Source: Geothrix fermentans DSM 14018
GTDB taxonomy: Bacteria; Acidobacteriota; Holophagae; Holophagales; Holophagaceae
Length of the DNA: 64,000 nt
Reading direction: 5' to 3'
Assembly: GCF_000428885.1 (NCBI RefSeq)
Contig: NZ_AUAU01000005.1
Location: 1 to 64,000 of the forward strand
A model generated the notes under the pieces. The model worked only from the letters and a program-made list of their open reading frames with translations. It was not told where the DNA came from and did not search any database. Both the position numbers and the translations under genes were made by a program. This document shows, in pieces, positions 33,656 through 42,550 of the stretch (the stretch's first letter is position 1; every line of letters begins with the position of its first letter).

Positions 33656-34252
33656 ATGTCTATGCGCACACGCCATCGCCTTGCGGGCGGCAGTCTGGTT
33701 GCCGGTCTGCTCCTCCCCCTTCTGGCCTGCTTCGGCGGCAGCCGGCAGGCCTCCTCGGCCAGCGGCGTCTTCCGGGCCCAGGTGAGCCCCGGCAGCCTGG
33801 GCGTCCCCGCCGGTGGCAGCGGCCAGGTCTCGGTGACGGCGGCCCGCGTCCTGCCCCATGTCCCCAGCCTCCAGGGCCCCCTGACCCTCACCCTGGACCA
33901 GGCCCCCGCCGGCGTCACCGGCAGCGGGTCCATTCCCGCGGACCGCTCCACGGGGACCCTGTCCCTCTGGGTGGATCCTTCGGTGGCGCCCCAGGTGCTC
34001 CAGGGCCTCCGGGTGAAGGTGGCCGCCGCGGGCCAGGCCACGATGGCGGCCTTCGACCTGACCATCGCCCCGGCCCTCCCCCCCGGGCAGCTCCGCCCCG
34101 ACCTGGTGCAGGCCAGCGGCCAGGCGCAGCAGGGCGGCGCCTACGCCAACATGCCGGTGGTGCAGGAGCCCGTGGCCGCCACCCCCGCGGCGGACGCCGC
34201 CCAGGTGCAGACCCTGCGCCACGGCTTCCACCCGTCCACCCCGTCGAACTGA
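33656..34252 (+). CDS. Putative lipoprotein of unknown function
   Basis: Not recognised. The 198-aa product has a lipoprotein signal with lipobox LLAC and lipidated Cys25, followed by a beta-rich segment of about 100 residues (for example SLGVPAGGSGQVSVT and LTLTLDQAPAGVT, like a bacterial Ig-type or hyalin-like repeat) and an Ala/Gln-rich tail. It lies 31 nt upstream of the collagen-like gene and behind a strong-looking promoter, so it may help anchor or export that protein. Confidence 0.6.
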   Translation: MSMRTRHRLAGGSLVAGLLLPLLACFGGSRQASSASGVFRAQVSPGSLGVPAGGSGQVSVTAARVLPHVPSLQGPLTLTLDQAPAGVTGSGSIPADRSTGTLSLWVDPSVAPQVLQGLRVKVAAAGQATMAAFDLTIAPALPPGQLRPDLVQASGQAQQGGAYANMPVVQEPVAATPAADAAQVQTLRHGFHPSTPSN

Positions 34253-34283
34253 TCCCAACCACCCCCATTCCGCGCGAGACGCC

Positions 34284-36805
34284 ATGCCCTTCCGCCCCTC
34301 CCTCCTGACCCTGGCCCTGGCCGCCGGACTGGCCTCCACCATCCTCCAGGCCCAGGCCCTGACCCAGACGGCGGCCGCCGCAGCGGCTCCGGCCGCCCCG
34401 GCCCCCCAGGTGGCCTACCACCCCCCGCCCCCCCCCCCCCCCCCCGGCCCCCCCCCGCGCCGCCCCCCGCCGCCCCGGCCCCCCAGGTGGCCTACCAGGG
34501 CCGCCTGACCGAGGCCGGCCTGCCGGTCACGGGCACCCGCAGCTTCGCCTTCGCCATCCTGGACAGCCAGGGGACGGAGCTCTGGACCTCGGGCCCCCAG
34601 GACGTCTCCGTGAACGGCGGCCTCTATGCGGCCGTGCTGGGCGGCACGGGCATGCCCGCCATTCCTACTTCCCTGCTGGGCACGCCCCACCTCAAGCTCC
34701 GGGTGGCCATCAACGGCGTGACGCTCACGCCGGACACGGACCTGGTGCCCGCCCTCCAGGCCCGCAGCGCCTTCGAGTTCTCGGGCCCCCTGGCCGGCGA
34801 TGTCACCGGCACCCAGAGCGCCACGGTGGTGCTGCGCCTCAACGGCATCCCCCTCGACTCCGCGGCCCCCGCCGCGGGCCAGGCGCTGGTGTTCAACGGC
34901 TCCACCTGGGCCCCCTCCACGGCGGCGGGACCCATGGGTCCTGAAGGTCCGCAAGGCCCCGCCGGGCCCATGGGCGCCACCGGGCCCCAGGGACCCGCGG
35001 GCCTCCCGGGCATTCCCGGTCCCCAGGGCCCCATCGGCCCCACGGGCGCCACGGGCCCCCAGGGCCTCCCCGGCACCGCGGGCAAGACCCTCCTCAGCGG
35101 CCTTGTCCCACCCACCGCTGCCCAGGGCGTGGACGGGGACTTCTACCTGGACACCGCCGCCAGCGTGCTCTACGGCCCCAAGGGCGCCGTCACCGCCGGC
35201 GCCTGGCCCGCCCCCGGCACCAGCCTCGTGGGACCGGCCGGCGCCACCGGAGCCACCGGACCGCAGGGCCCCATCGGACTCACCGGCGCCACCGGAGCGA
35301 CTGGCGCTCAAGGTCCCACCGGCCTGACGGGGGCCACGGGGCCCCAGGGCCCCATCGGCCCCACGGGCGCCACGGGCCCCCAGGGCCTCCCCGGCACCGC
35401 GGGCAAGACCCTCCTCAGCGGCCTTGTCCCACCCACCGCTGCCCAGGGCGTGGACGGGGACTTCTACCTGGACACCGCCGCCAGCGTGCTCTACGGCCCC
35501 AAGGGCGCCGTCACCGCCGGCGCCTGGCCCGCCCCCGGCACCAGCCTCGTGGGACCGGCCGGCGCCACCGGCGCGACGGGGGCTCAGGGTGCCACCGGAG
35601 CCACGGGCCCCCAGGGCCCCGTCGGCCTCACCGGAGCCACCGGACCGCAGGGCCCCATCGGACTCACCGGCGCCACCGGAGCGACTGGCGCTCAAGGTCC
35701 CACCGGCCTGACGGGGGCCACGGGGCCCCAGGGCCCCATCGGCCCCACGGGCGCCACGGGCCCCCAGGGCCTCCCCGGCACCGCGGGCAAGACCCTCCTC
35801 AGCGGCCTTGTCCCACCCACCGCTGCCCAGGGCGTGGACGGGGACTTCTACCTGGACACCGCCGCCAGCGTGCTCTACGGCCCCAAGGGCGCCGTCACCG
35901 CCGGCGCCTGGCCCGCCCCCGGCACCAGCCTCGTGGGACCGGCCGGCGCCACCGGCGCGACGGGGGCTCAGGGCGCAACCGGAGCCACGGGCCCCCAGGG
36001 CCCCGTCGGCCTCACCGGAGCCACCGGACCGCAGGGCCCCATCGGACTCACCGGCGCCACCGGAGCGACTGGCGCTCAAGGTCCCACCGGCCTGACGGGG
36101 GCCACGGGGCCCCAGGGCCCCATCGGGCTCACGGGCCCGACCGGTGCTACGGGTGCCACAGGCCCGGCCGGTGCGACCGGCGCCACGGGTCCCCAGGGGC
36201 CCACCGGCCTCCAGGGCCTCACCGGCCCCGCGGGCGCGGCGGCCACCGTCGCCGTCGGCACCACCAGCACGGGCGCCGCGGGCTCGGCCGCCTCGGTCAC
36301 CAACTCCGGCACCTCCAGCGCCGCCGTGCTGAACTTCACCATCCCCCAGGGCGCCTCGGGCACGGGGCTCCAGGTCCTGGACGCCAACAGCGTGGTGCTG
36401 GGCAAGGTGACCCGCGCCGACAGCAACGGCTACACCGTCCTGACCTCCACCGGCTACCTGCTGGACATGTCCTGGGACGGCACCGTCTATCCCGCCCAGG
36501 CCTACTTCACGACCTTCAGCGGCGGCGTGTGCAGCGGCACGGTCTACCTGAACGACGGCGGCAACCCGGGCTCCCTGCTCTGGGGCAAGACGGCCTACTG
36601 GGTGGGCTCCAAGGGCAGCTTCATGGTCCCCTCGACCGTCAACGCCGCGGGCATGAGCACCTCGGTGTCCTTCACCAGCCAGGGCATCGACAACCCCACC
36701 TGCTACGCCTCCGGAGGCTCCGTCAGCGGCTGGCTGCTGAAGACCATCACCAACGCGGCCCTGGGCCTGCCCGCCTCCGTCGTCGCCCCGCTGAAGCTGC
36801 AGTAG
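34284..36805 (+). CDS. Collagen-like surface protein, frame broken at an 18-C tract
   Basis: The ATG at 34284 starts a signal peptide (about 1-24) and APQVAY, but this frame stops at 34508. The body continues from [14 protein letters not shown] in frame +2 to 36805 (about 770 aa): a bacterial N-domain, long GPQGPxG/GATG triplets, three identical non-collagen inserts ([11 protein letters not shown] to GTSLVG), and a C-terminal globular domain. The frames are separated by a 29-bp direct repeat flanking poly-C. One extra C, two fewer, or loss of one 77-bp repeat unit would rejoin them. Collagen-like proteins form triple-helical surface filaments. It may be phase-variable, a pseudogene, or an assembly error. 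Confidence 0.75.
34392..34497 (+). repeat. 29-bp direct repeat flanking an 18-C homopolymer
   Basis: Copies at 34392-34420 and 34469-34497 (GGCCCCCCAGGTGGCCTACC is the end of each) are 77 bp apart, not a multiple of three. Between them is an uninterrupted run of 18 C at 34428-34445 and a run of 9 C after it. Confidence 0.85.
35081..35945 (+). repeat. Three long direct repeats in the collagen-like gene
   Basis: Units starting GGCAAGACCCTCCTCAGCGG at 35081, 35402 and 35786 are each about 160 bp and appear identical, with period 321 then 384 bp set by the number of Gly-X-Y triplets between. Recombination between them would change protein length in frame. Confidence 0.85.
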
Positions 36806-36887
36806 GCGGACCGGGGGGCCGGAATTCCTTGGCCTCCAGCCTCCCGGGAACCCATCCTTGGGTCGCTTTCGTTCCGAGGAGGCTGCC

Positions 36888-37343
36888 ATGGCCACGACGA
36901 AGCTGGAGGAATTCCTCAACCAGAACGGGGTGGTCCACCAGATCATCCGGCACCCGCTGGCCTTCACGGCCACCTCGGTGGCCGGGGCCGCCCACATCAA
37001 GGGCCGTGAGATGGCCAAGACCGTCATGGTGAACCTGGACGGCCATCTGGCCATGGCCGTGGTGCCCGCCGACCGCAAGGTGGACCTGGAGCGCCTGCGC
37101 CAGGCCACGGGCGCCGTGAACGCGGAGCTGGCGGACGAGCGCGAGTTCCTGGGCGACTTCCCCGAGTGCGAGCCCGGGGCCATGCCGCCCTTCGGGAATC
37201 TCTACGGCATGGACGTCTACGTGGAGCCGCACCTGGCGGCCGATGCGGAGATCGCCTTCAACGCCGGCTCCCACACCGAGCTGATCCGCATGTCCTACAA
37301 GGACTTCGAGCGGCTCACCCACCCGAAGCTCGTGGACATGTAG
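36888..37343 (+). CDS. YbaK/ProX-type aminoacyl-tRNA deacylase
   Basis: A 151-aa YbaK/EbsC domain protein (about the whole chain; HPLAFTATSVAGAAHIKG then MAKTVMVNLDGHLAMAVVPA). Family members hydrolyse mischarged tRNAs such as Cys- or Ala-tRNA(Pro); exact specificity is not clear. GAGGAGG precedes the ATG. It sits alone between the collagen-like gene and an alpha/beta hydrolase. Confidence 0.85.
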   Translation: MATTKLEEFLNQNGVVHQIIRHPLAFTATSVAGAAHIKGREMAKTVMVNLDGHLAMAVVPADRKVDLERLRQATGAVNAELADEREFLGDFPECEPGAMPPFGNLYGMDVYVEPHLAADAEIAFNAGSHTELIRMSYKDFERLTHPKLVDM

Positions 37344-37370
37344 GACCCCACCTGCCGGGCCGGGATCTGG

Positions 37371-37376
37371 GATACT
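37371..37376 (+). promoter_or_regulatory. Extended -10 box before the hydrolase gene (leaderless type)
   Basis: TGGGATACT, CCCCC, ATG. Same box as before 31432 and 38642. Confidence 0.55.
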
Positions 37377-37381
37377 CCCCC

Positions 37382-38146
37382 ATGCCCCTCCCGGCCCGGG
37401 AACGCCCGCTGCTGGTCCTGCTGCCCGGCCTGGACGGCACGGGGCTCATGTTCGGACCCTTCGTGGCGGCCCTGGAGGCCGCGGGCTTCGAGGCCCGGGT
37501 GGTGCGCTATCCCCCGGCGCTGGTGTCCCATCCCGCCTGCGCCCACTTCGCCCGCACGCTGCTGCCCCGGGACCGGCCCTTCCTCCTGCTGGGGGAATCC
37601 TTCTCGGGCCCCGTGGCGCTGGCCCTGGCGGCGGAGCCCCCGGACAACCTGGTGGCTCTGGTGCTTTGCGGCACCTTCGCCCGGAACCCGCGACCGGGCC
37701 TGGGCCGGCTGGCGCCCCTGCTGCCCCTCCTGCCGGGCCGCCTGCCGCTGGCCGCGGTCCGCTTCCTGCTCCTGGGCCGCTGGGCCACGGAGCCGCTGAT
37801 GGACCTGGCGCGGACCCTCCTCCCGCAGGTGCCGCCCGCCACCATGAAAGCCCGCCTGCGCGCCGTGGTGGCCGTGGATCAGACCCCGCTGCTGGGCCGG
37901 ATGCGCATGCCGGTCCTGGCCCTGGTCGCCACAGGGGACCGCCTGGTGCCCCCTTCCGCGACGGCCTGGCTCCGCGCTCACCTGCCGAACCTGGACATCT
38001 CGCGCCTGCAGGGCCCCCACTGGCTGCTCCAGGCCCGACCTGGGGCCTGCGTCCAGGCCATCAGTGCCTTCCTGGCCCGACTGCCGAAGCCCGCGGAGGC
38101 CGCGCCCGGGGCCGAGGAGGTGGAGGTGGGCGGGCAGGTGCTTTAG
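37382..38146 (+). CDS. Alpha/beta hydrolase
   Basis: A 254-aa alpha/beta hydrolase. VLLPGLDGTGLMFGPFV is the oxyanion loop, GESFSG holds the nucleophile Ser, and GPHWLLQARP carries the likely catalytic His; an acidic residue lies near ATGDRLVP. Substrate unknown; the short lipase-like chain suggests an esterase. There is no ribosome site; TGGGATACT ends 5 nt before the ATG. Confidence 0.8.
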   Translation: MPLPARERPLLVLLPGLDGTGLMFGPFVAALEAAGFEARVVRYPPALVSHPACAHFARTLLPRDRPFLLLGESFSGPVALALAAEPPDNLVALVLCGTFARNPRPGLGRLAPLLPLLPGRLPLAAVRFLLLGRWATEPLMDLARTLLPQVPPATMKARLRAVVAVDQTPLLGRMRMPVLALVATGDRLVPPSATAWLRAHLPNLDISRLQGPHWLLQARPGACVQAISAFLARLPKPAEAAPGAEEVEVGGQVL

Positions 38147-38641
38147 ACGCCGATTCCGGTGATGGGCGCCGCCTACCTCGCGCACGAGCCCGCCCGAGGC
38201 GGCATCACTGAAAACACCGGACCGGCGTATCGGCCAGACCCAGCCCCATGTTCGCAAGATGAAAAGGCTGGAGCCGGAGATGGCGGAGAAAAGGCTGCGG
38301 GTCCACAGGTTCCGCGGGTTTGCACGGATTGAAAACGGGGCTGTGGCTGGTTTGGGGGTGCCGCTTCGCAAGCGTGGGCTCCATGGGAGCGCCAGAGCCG
38401 CGCACCCCATAAGGAGCTCGGCCCTGGCACTCCCATGACCTCCGGCCATGCCGGAGGCCGCCTTCGGCGGGCCCGCGCGCGGTGGGTTGAGTCCCCTCCG
38501 CGCTCTCCGCGCGCCCAGAGGGCGTCTCTGCGGTTCCTCATTTTTTTGTCTGAGGTTCGCCGGCACGCAGGTCACCGGAATCTATGGCCACCCCCCGGCT
38601 TTCCCTCAGGACGGGCCCTGGATCCTGGGATACTCCCCCTC
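38147..38641. repeat. Repeat-filled intergenic region
   Basis: No gene supported. It contains GCCGGAGATGGCGGAGA modules near 38270, a CCTCCGGC-CAT-GCCGGAGG hairpin (38439-38457), and a partial copy of the 190-bp repeat (38480-38578: CCTCCGCGCTCTCCGCG, TCTGAGGTTCGCCGG). The TGGGATACT box of the next gene closes it. Confidence 0.65.
38629..38634 (+). promoter_or_regulatory. Extended -10 box before the gene at 38642 (leaderless type)
   Basis: CTGGGATACT, then CCCCCTC, then ATG. Confidence 0.5.
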
Positions 38642-39193
38642 ATGCCGATGCTCGCCCGCCCCGCGGTCCGCTGGTCCCTGCTCATCGCCCTCTGGGCGCT
38701 GGTGGGCGCGGTGCTGTGGATCGTGCTGGTGCAGGTCTTCCTGCTGGCGCTCAACCCCTTCTGCCATCTCCAGGCGCCGGGCGTGGCGCGGGTGCAGGTG
38801 GTGAGCGTGGACCGCAACCAGGACAGCCAGATCACGGACTTCGTGAGCGTGAAGCACGGCGATGCGGAGCGGGTGCTCAACCTCGCCAAGGACGAGGCCG
38901 CGGAGCTGCGCCCGGACGACGAGGTGTGGATCCTCGACGCCTGGTACGCGGACGGCCTTCGCCCCACTCAGTTCCGCCTGACGCTCCTGCGCGTGCTGCT
39001 GGAATACCCGGCGCTCCTGCTGCTGCCTGCGGCCTGGGGCCTGTGGCGTGTGGGGAAGGCGAAGCGGGCCGCGGACGCCGCCCCGCCGCCCCCCGTGCGC
39101 CGCACCTTCACCGACGACTTCCACCTGCGCGCCCAGCGCTTCGCCAAGCCGGCGGAGGAAAAGAAGGAATCCGCCACGGATGAACACGGATGA
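38642..39193 (+). CDS. Membrane protein of unknown function
   Basis: Not recognised. The 183-aa product has membrane segments at about 12-36 and 122-142 enclosing an extracytoplasmic domain of about 85 residues (HLQAPGVARVQVVSVDRNQD and on), then a basic cytoplasmic tail. The last residues (ATDEHG) and the stop are made by a CACGGATGAACACGGATGA repeat that has run into the 3' end. No ribosome site; a TGGGATACT box precedes the ATG. Confidence 0.6.
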   Translation: MPMLARPAVRWSLLIALWALVGAVLWIVLVQVFLLALNPFCHLQAPGVARVQVVSVDRNQDSQITDFVSVKHGDAERVLNLAKDEAAELRPDDEVWILDAWYADGLRPTQFRLTLLRVLLEYPALLLLPAAWGLWRVGKAKRAADAAPPPPVRRTFTDDFHLRAQRFAKPAEEKKESATDEHG

Positions 39194-39209
39194 ACACGGA
39201 TGGGCCTCG
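39172..39209. repeat. CACGGATGAA tandem module overlapping a 3' coding end
   Basis: Three imperfect 10-bp units CACGGATGAA. The first supplies the last codons and the second supplies the stop of the gene at 38642-39193. Confidence 0.75.
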
Positions 39210-39240
39210 CGCCCGTCCGTGGCGGCTTTTCAGGTAGGAG

Positions 39241-40107
39241 CTACTTCGCGGCCTCCTTGGGAGGCTTGGGCGCCCAGAAGGCGGGATCGCTGGCGATGAC
39301 GGCCGCGCTGGGGTAGCTCAGCTTGGGGCTGAAGGCGAAGAGCTGGTTCTCCACCCCGTTGACCGTATCCATGAACGTCTTCTGCATGGCCTTCTGGCCC
39401 CCGTCGCCCAGGGCGTCCATGAAGGCCTTGTCGGCGGCCTCCAGGCCATCCATGTCCGCCAGGGACTTCATGGGCCGAAGCACCACGTAGGTGGGCGACC
39501 AGGTGCCCGCCTCCACCTCGTAGAAGGCGAAGGAGAAGGGGAAGCGGCTCTTCTCGTAGGCGGCGAGGGCCATCTTCACGCCCTCCTCGAAGGCCTTCCC
39601 CATGCCCTGCTTCACGCGGAAGGTGCGCACCCGCATGTAGCGCATCTTCCCGATCTCCACGGGGGGCCCGAAGCTCAGGTCCTTGCGGAGCACGCCCAGG
39701 AAGCTGCGGGAGCCGCTGAGGTGCTCGCCGTCCTTCTGCGAGATGGCATCGACCTCCTTCTTCAGGGCCGGGTTCTTGTCCATCTCGTTCTGCCGGGCCT
39801 CCCAGTCCGCGAAGGAGCCGTAGCCCATGATGAACCAGGCCTCGGAGGGCCCGGTGAGGGAGCTCATCCCGAGGTAGTGCTCCGTGGACTTGCCCTTGGT
39901 GAGGGTGCGGCCCCAGGCGGCTTCCGTGGCCGCGTGGGCCGCGCCCTGGCCCGGCTTGACCTCCTCGCGGTAGAACATCATGAGCGGGGGCGGCGGCTGG
40001 GGACCTCCCTGGGCCCGCAGGGGCGCGAAGGCCGGGGCCAGCAGGGCCGGAACCGCGACGAAGGCCAGGCGGAACGCGGGGGACGGGAAGAAGAGGGAAT
40101 GCTTCAT
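39241..40107 (-). CDS. Secreted protein of unknown function with two ABM-like halves
   Basis: A 288-aa exported protein with signal peptide (about 1-32). Two halves each look like a dimeric alpha-beta barrel domain: YREEVKPGQGAAHAATEAAW with FIMGYGSFADWE, then VRTFRVKQGMGKAFEEGVKM with PTYVVLRPMKSLADMD. This resembles NIPSNAP/ABM-type folds; function unknown. GGAGGTGG precedes the ATG. Similar proteins are frequent in Acidobacteriota as far as I recall, without known roles. Confidence 0.65.
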   Translation of the reverse strand: MKHSLFFPSPAFRLAFVAVPALLAPAFAPLRAQGGPQPPPPLMMFYREEVKPGQGAAHAATEAAWGRTLTKGKSTEHYLGMSSLTGPSEAWFIMGYGSFADWEARQNEMDKNPALKKEVDAISQKDGEHLSGSRSFLGVLRKDLSFGPPVEIGKMRYMRVRTFRVKQGMGKAFEEGVKMALAAYEKSRFPFSFAFYEVEAGTWSPTYVVLRPMKSLADMDGLEAADKAFMDALGDGGQKAMQKTFMDTVNGVENQLFAFSPKLSYPSAAVIASDPAFWAPKPPKEAAK

Positions 40108-40223
40108 GGAAGCCCACCTCCAGAGGGCGGACCCGAGGGTAGCCCCATTCCCATCATTGGAATGGGTTTTTTATGTTGTAACAGTGTTTATTGATCGTTT
40201 TTTCATCATCATTATCTAGGTAC
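40108..40223. other. AT-rich spacer with a stem-loop and T-tract
   Basis: CCCATTCC (40144-40151) and GGAATGGG (40159-40166) form a stem followed by six T on the plus strand. Neither flanking gene is transcribed in that direction, so it would stop antisense transcription; on the minus strand it lies upstream of the ATG at 40107. The AT-rich stretch 40167-40215 is the likely promoter region of that gene. Confidence 0.45.
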
Positions 40224-40838
40224 TCAGGGTGTTTGACCCGACTGGCTGGCGGCCATCCAGGCCCGGAGGAGCCGCCCACGCAGGCGCCGGACCGCGGCGG
40301 GCGCGGCGGTCTGGTCGCCGTAGAGGTGGTACTCGGCGGCGGGCGTGGGCGCCAGGTCCCGCAGACGGACCCCGTACTTCTCCCGGAGCAGGGTCAGGAC
40401 CTGCTCGAAGCGCCACAGGGCCTCGTAGCGCACCGGCTCCCGCCACACCTCGCGGCCCCCCAGGCGGATCACCAGGTCCTCTCCCTCCTGGTCCCAGAGC
40501 AGGTCCAGCACGGGATCCGGCAGGTCGGGCAGCTGGCTCGCCAGGCACAGCTTCAGGCGGTTGAAACGCTCCCGGCCGCGCTCGATCCGGCCGAGGTAGG
40601 TCCGTTCCCCCGGGGACAGGCCCGCGGCGTGGGCCTGCCACTCCTCCAGGGTGGGGTGGGGCACGACGGCCAGGATGGGGCGGTCCGAGAGGCCGTGGTC
40701 GCCGGGGCACTGGCAGTCCTGGAGGGCGTCGTACAGCTCAGTCCAGCCTTCCTCGAAAGTGCCCGTCCAGCCGCAGCCGGGGCAGGTGAGCTGGCGGGTC
40801 CTCCAGTCGCCGAAGTAGTCCAGGATGATCGCGGGCAC
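40224..40838 (-). CDS. Zinc-ribbon protein of unknown function
   Basis: Not recognised. The 204-aa product has an N-terminal CPGCGWTG pair and DCQCPGDHG, a probable four-Cys zinc ribbon (about 18-45), then an all-alpha region (ERTYLGRIERGRERFNRLKL and on). The start is taken as GTG at 40838 because GGAGG lies 7 nt upstream; an in-frame ATG at 40898 would nearly touch the MFS stop and lacks a ribosome site. It follows the MFS gene on the same strand and may share its transcript. Confidence 0.6.
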   Translation of the reverse strand: MPAIILDYFGDWRTRQLTCPGCGWTGTFEEGWTELYDALQDCQCPGDHGLSDRPILAVVPHPTLEEWQAHAAGLSPGERTYLGRIERGRERFNRLKLCLASQLPDLPDPVLDLLWDQEGEDLVIRLGGREVWREPVRYEALWRFEQVLTLLREKYGVRLRDLAPTPAAEYHLYGDQTAAPAAVRRLRGRLLRAWMAASQSGQTP

Positions 40839-40899
40839 GGAACCTCCAGGGGTGGCAGGCTCCAGTCTTCCGCCACCCGATGGACAGCTGCTGTCCAAT

Positions 40900-42156
40900 T
40901 CACCTCTGGCCCGAGCCGCCGATGTCCGAGGCCTTGAAGCTGCGGTAGAGCAGCAGGTCGTAGAGGATCTTCAGGCCGCCGGCGAGGAGGAAGGGCAGGC
41001 CCGCCAGGGCGGGGACGGCCAGCAGCGGGCCCGCCAGGGAGGGCGAGATGGCGGCACCGGTGGTGCGGGCGATGCCCGTGACGCCCGCCGCCGCGGAGCG
41101 CTCGTCCGGCGCCACCACGGCCATGGTGTAGGCCTGGCGGGTGGGCACGTCCATCTGGGAGATGCTGAAGCGCAGCAGCAGCATGGCCACGGCCAGGGGC
41201 AGGGTCGGCATGAGCGGCACGAGGATCAGCAGCACGTTCGAGGGGATGTGGGTGAAGACCATGGTGCGGATGAGGCCGATCTTGTCGGCCAGCTTCACGG
41301 CGTAGAGGCTGGACAGGCCCGCCAGGAGGTTGGCCGCGAAGAAGATGGAGCCCAGGGCTCCCGGCGCCACGCCGAACTTCACGTGGAACCAGTAGGCCAT
41401 GATGCTCTGGATGACGAAGCCCCCGGCGAAGGCGTCCAGCGAGAACAGGGCCGAGAGGCGCAGCACCACGCCCTTGGAGGCGTGCAGCCCGAAGCGGTTC
41501 GCGTGGGCGGCCGTGGGCGGGGCCTCCACCGCCGGCGACAGGCGGGTGAAGAGGCCCGCCAGGAGGAGCCCCACGGCGGCGTAGGCGAAGACCAGGGCCC
41601 GGTAGCTGGCCACGGGGGAGTGCCCGGCGCCCTGGAGGGCCTGGGCCGCCCAGCCGCCGCCCAGGGCGCCCAGGGCCGTGGCGAACGATCCCGCCAGCTG
41701 GTACCAGGCGAAGACGCCCGTGCGCCGCTCCTCGGGCAGCACCTGGGAGAGGGCCGCCTGCTCGATGGCCAGGAAGGGCCCCACCTCGTTGCCCGAAGGG
41801 CTGATGACCCCCAGGGTGGCGGCCAGCAGCAGCACCAGGAAGTTCCCGCTGAGGGCGAAGGGGATGGCCGCGAGGAGCATGAGCCCCGCCCCCGCCACCA
41901 GCATCTTTCTGCGGCCCCAGCGGTCCGCGTGGACGGTGATCCAGAGCGAGATGAGCGTGTCGCCCGCCAGGGTGAGCGTCAGCAGCAGCCCGATGCGCCC
42001 CTCGCTGAACCCCAGCCCCGCGAGGTACAGCACCAGCACCACGGACAGGAACCCGTAGGAGCACATGCGGGCCGCCCGTGTCAGGAAGAGCAGCCGGCCG
42101 TCGCCTCCGGAAGCCGGTCGGCCGGAGGTCGGGCGGACGGATCGGGCTTCGGGCAT
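40900..42156 (-). CDS. MFS transporter
   Basis: A 418-aa major facilitator with about twelve hydrophobic helices and the loop 2-3 signature HADRWGRRKMLVAGAG. The second half repeats a weaker version (VKLADKIGLIRTMVF). Substrate is unknown; drug or sugar export are both possible. GGAGG precedes the ATG. It is divergent from the DUF2164 gene. Confidence 0.88.
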   Translation of the reverse strand: MPEARSVRPTSGRPASGGDGRLLFLTRAARMCSYGFLSVVLVLYLAGLGFSEGRIGLLLTLTLAGDTLISLWITVHADRWGRRKMLVAGAGLMLLAAIPFALSGNFLVLLLAATLGVISPSGNEVGPFLAIEQAALSQVLPEERRTGVFAWYQLAGSFATALGALGGGWAAQALQGAGHSPVASYRALVFAYAAVGLLLAGLFTRLSPAVEAPPTAAHANRFGLHASKGVVLRLSALFSLDAFAGGFVIQSIMAYWFHVKFGVAPGALGSIFFAANLLAGLSSLYAVKLADKIGLIRTMVFTHIPSNVLLILVPLMPTLPLAVAMLLLRFSISQMDVPTRQAYTMAVVAPDERSAAAGVTGIARTTGAAISPSLAGPLLAVPALAGLPFLLAGGLKILYDLLLYRSFKASDIGGSGQR

Positions 42157-42251
42157 GGCGCCTCCGGGCCATCCACTGTACCGCCGCTCGATCCGGGGGG
42201 CGCCTTCCGCGCGGCGGGGGAACGTGGTTACATGGCCGGGCGAGGCCCGCC

Positions 42252-42542
42252 GTGCAGATCCAGCTCACCCCCGACATCGAGAAGGGCCTGCATGGCGCCA
42301 TCCAGCGCTTCGTGGCCGAGGAGTACGGCACGAGCCTCGGCGAGCTGGGGGCGGGCACCTTCCTGCGCTTCTGCCTCGCGGAGATCGGCCCCGCCATCTA
42401 CAACCAGGGCGTGGCCGACGCCCAGGCCAGCATGCAGGCGCGCGTGAGCGAGCTGGGGGACATCTGCTTCGCCGACGAGGGCGGCTACTGGGACAAGGGC
42501 GCGAAGCGCGGCGTGGCGAGGAAGCCCGCGGGACGGCGGTAG
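42252..42542 (+). CDS. DUF2164-family protein
   Basis: A 96-aa protein with the DUF2164 pattern: LTPDIEKGLHGAIQRFVAEE at the N-terminus, then FLRFCLAEIGPAIYNQGVAD and AQASMQARV. Function unknown. The start is GTG at 42252 (VQIQLTPD); there is no obvious ribosome site. Confidence 0.8.
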   Translation: MQIQLTPDIEKGLHGAIQRFVAEEYGTSLGELGAGTFLRFCLAEIGPAIYNQGVADAQASMQARVSELGDICFADEGGYWDKGAKRGVARKPAGRR

Positions 42543-42545
42543 AAT
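42540..42545 (+). promoter_or_regulatory. -10-like hexamer before the isomerase gene (leaderless type)
   Basis: TAGAAT, CCCCC, ATG. It overlaps the stop codon of the DUF2164 gene. Confidence 0.5.
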
Positions 42546-42550
42546 CCCCC

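Noticed and set aside
35081-35945. The three ~160-bp units as a mobile element
   Set aside because: They are in-frame coding repeats of the collagen-like protein with no inverted ends.
34948-36240. Collagen-like tract as a phage tail fibre gene
   Set aside because: No phage structural genes are nearby; the signal peptide and preceding lipoprotein gene point to a cell-surface protein.
40144-40172. Rho-independent terminator for one of the flanking genes
   Set aside because: The T-tract follows the stem only on the plus strand, while both neighbouring genes are on the minus strand, so it is not their terminator.
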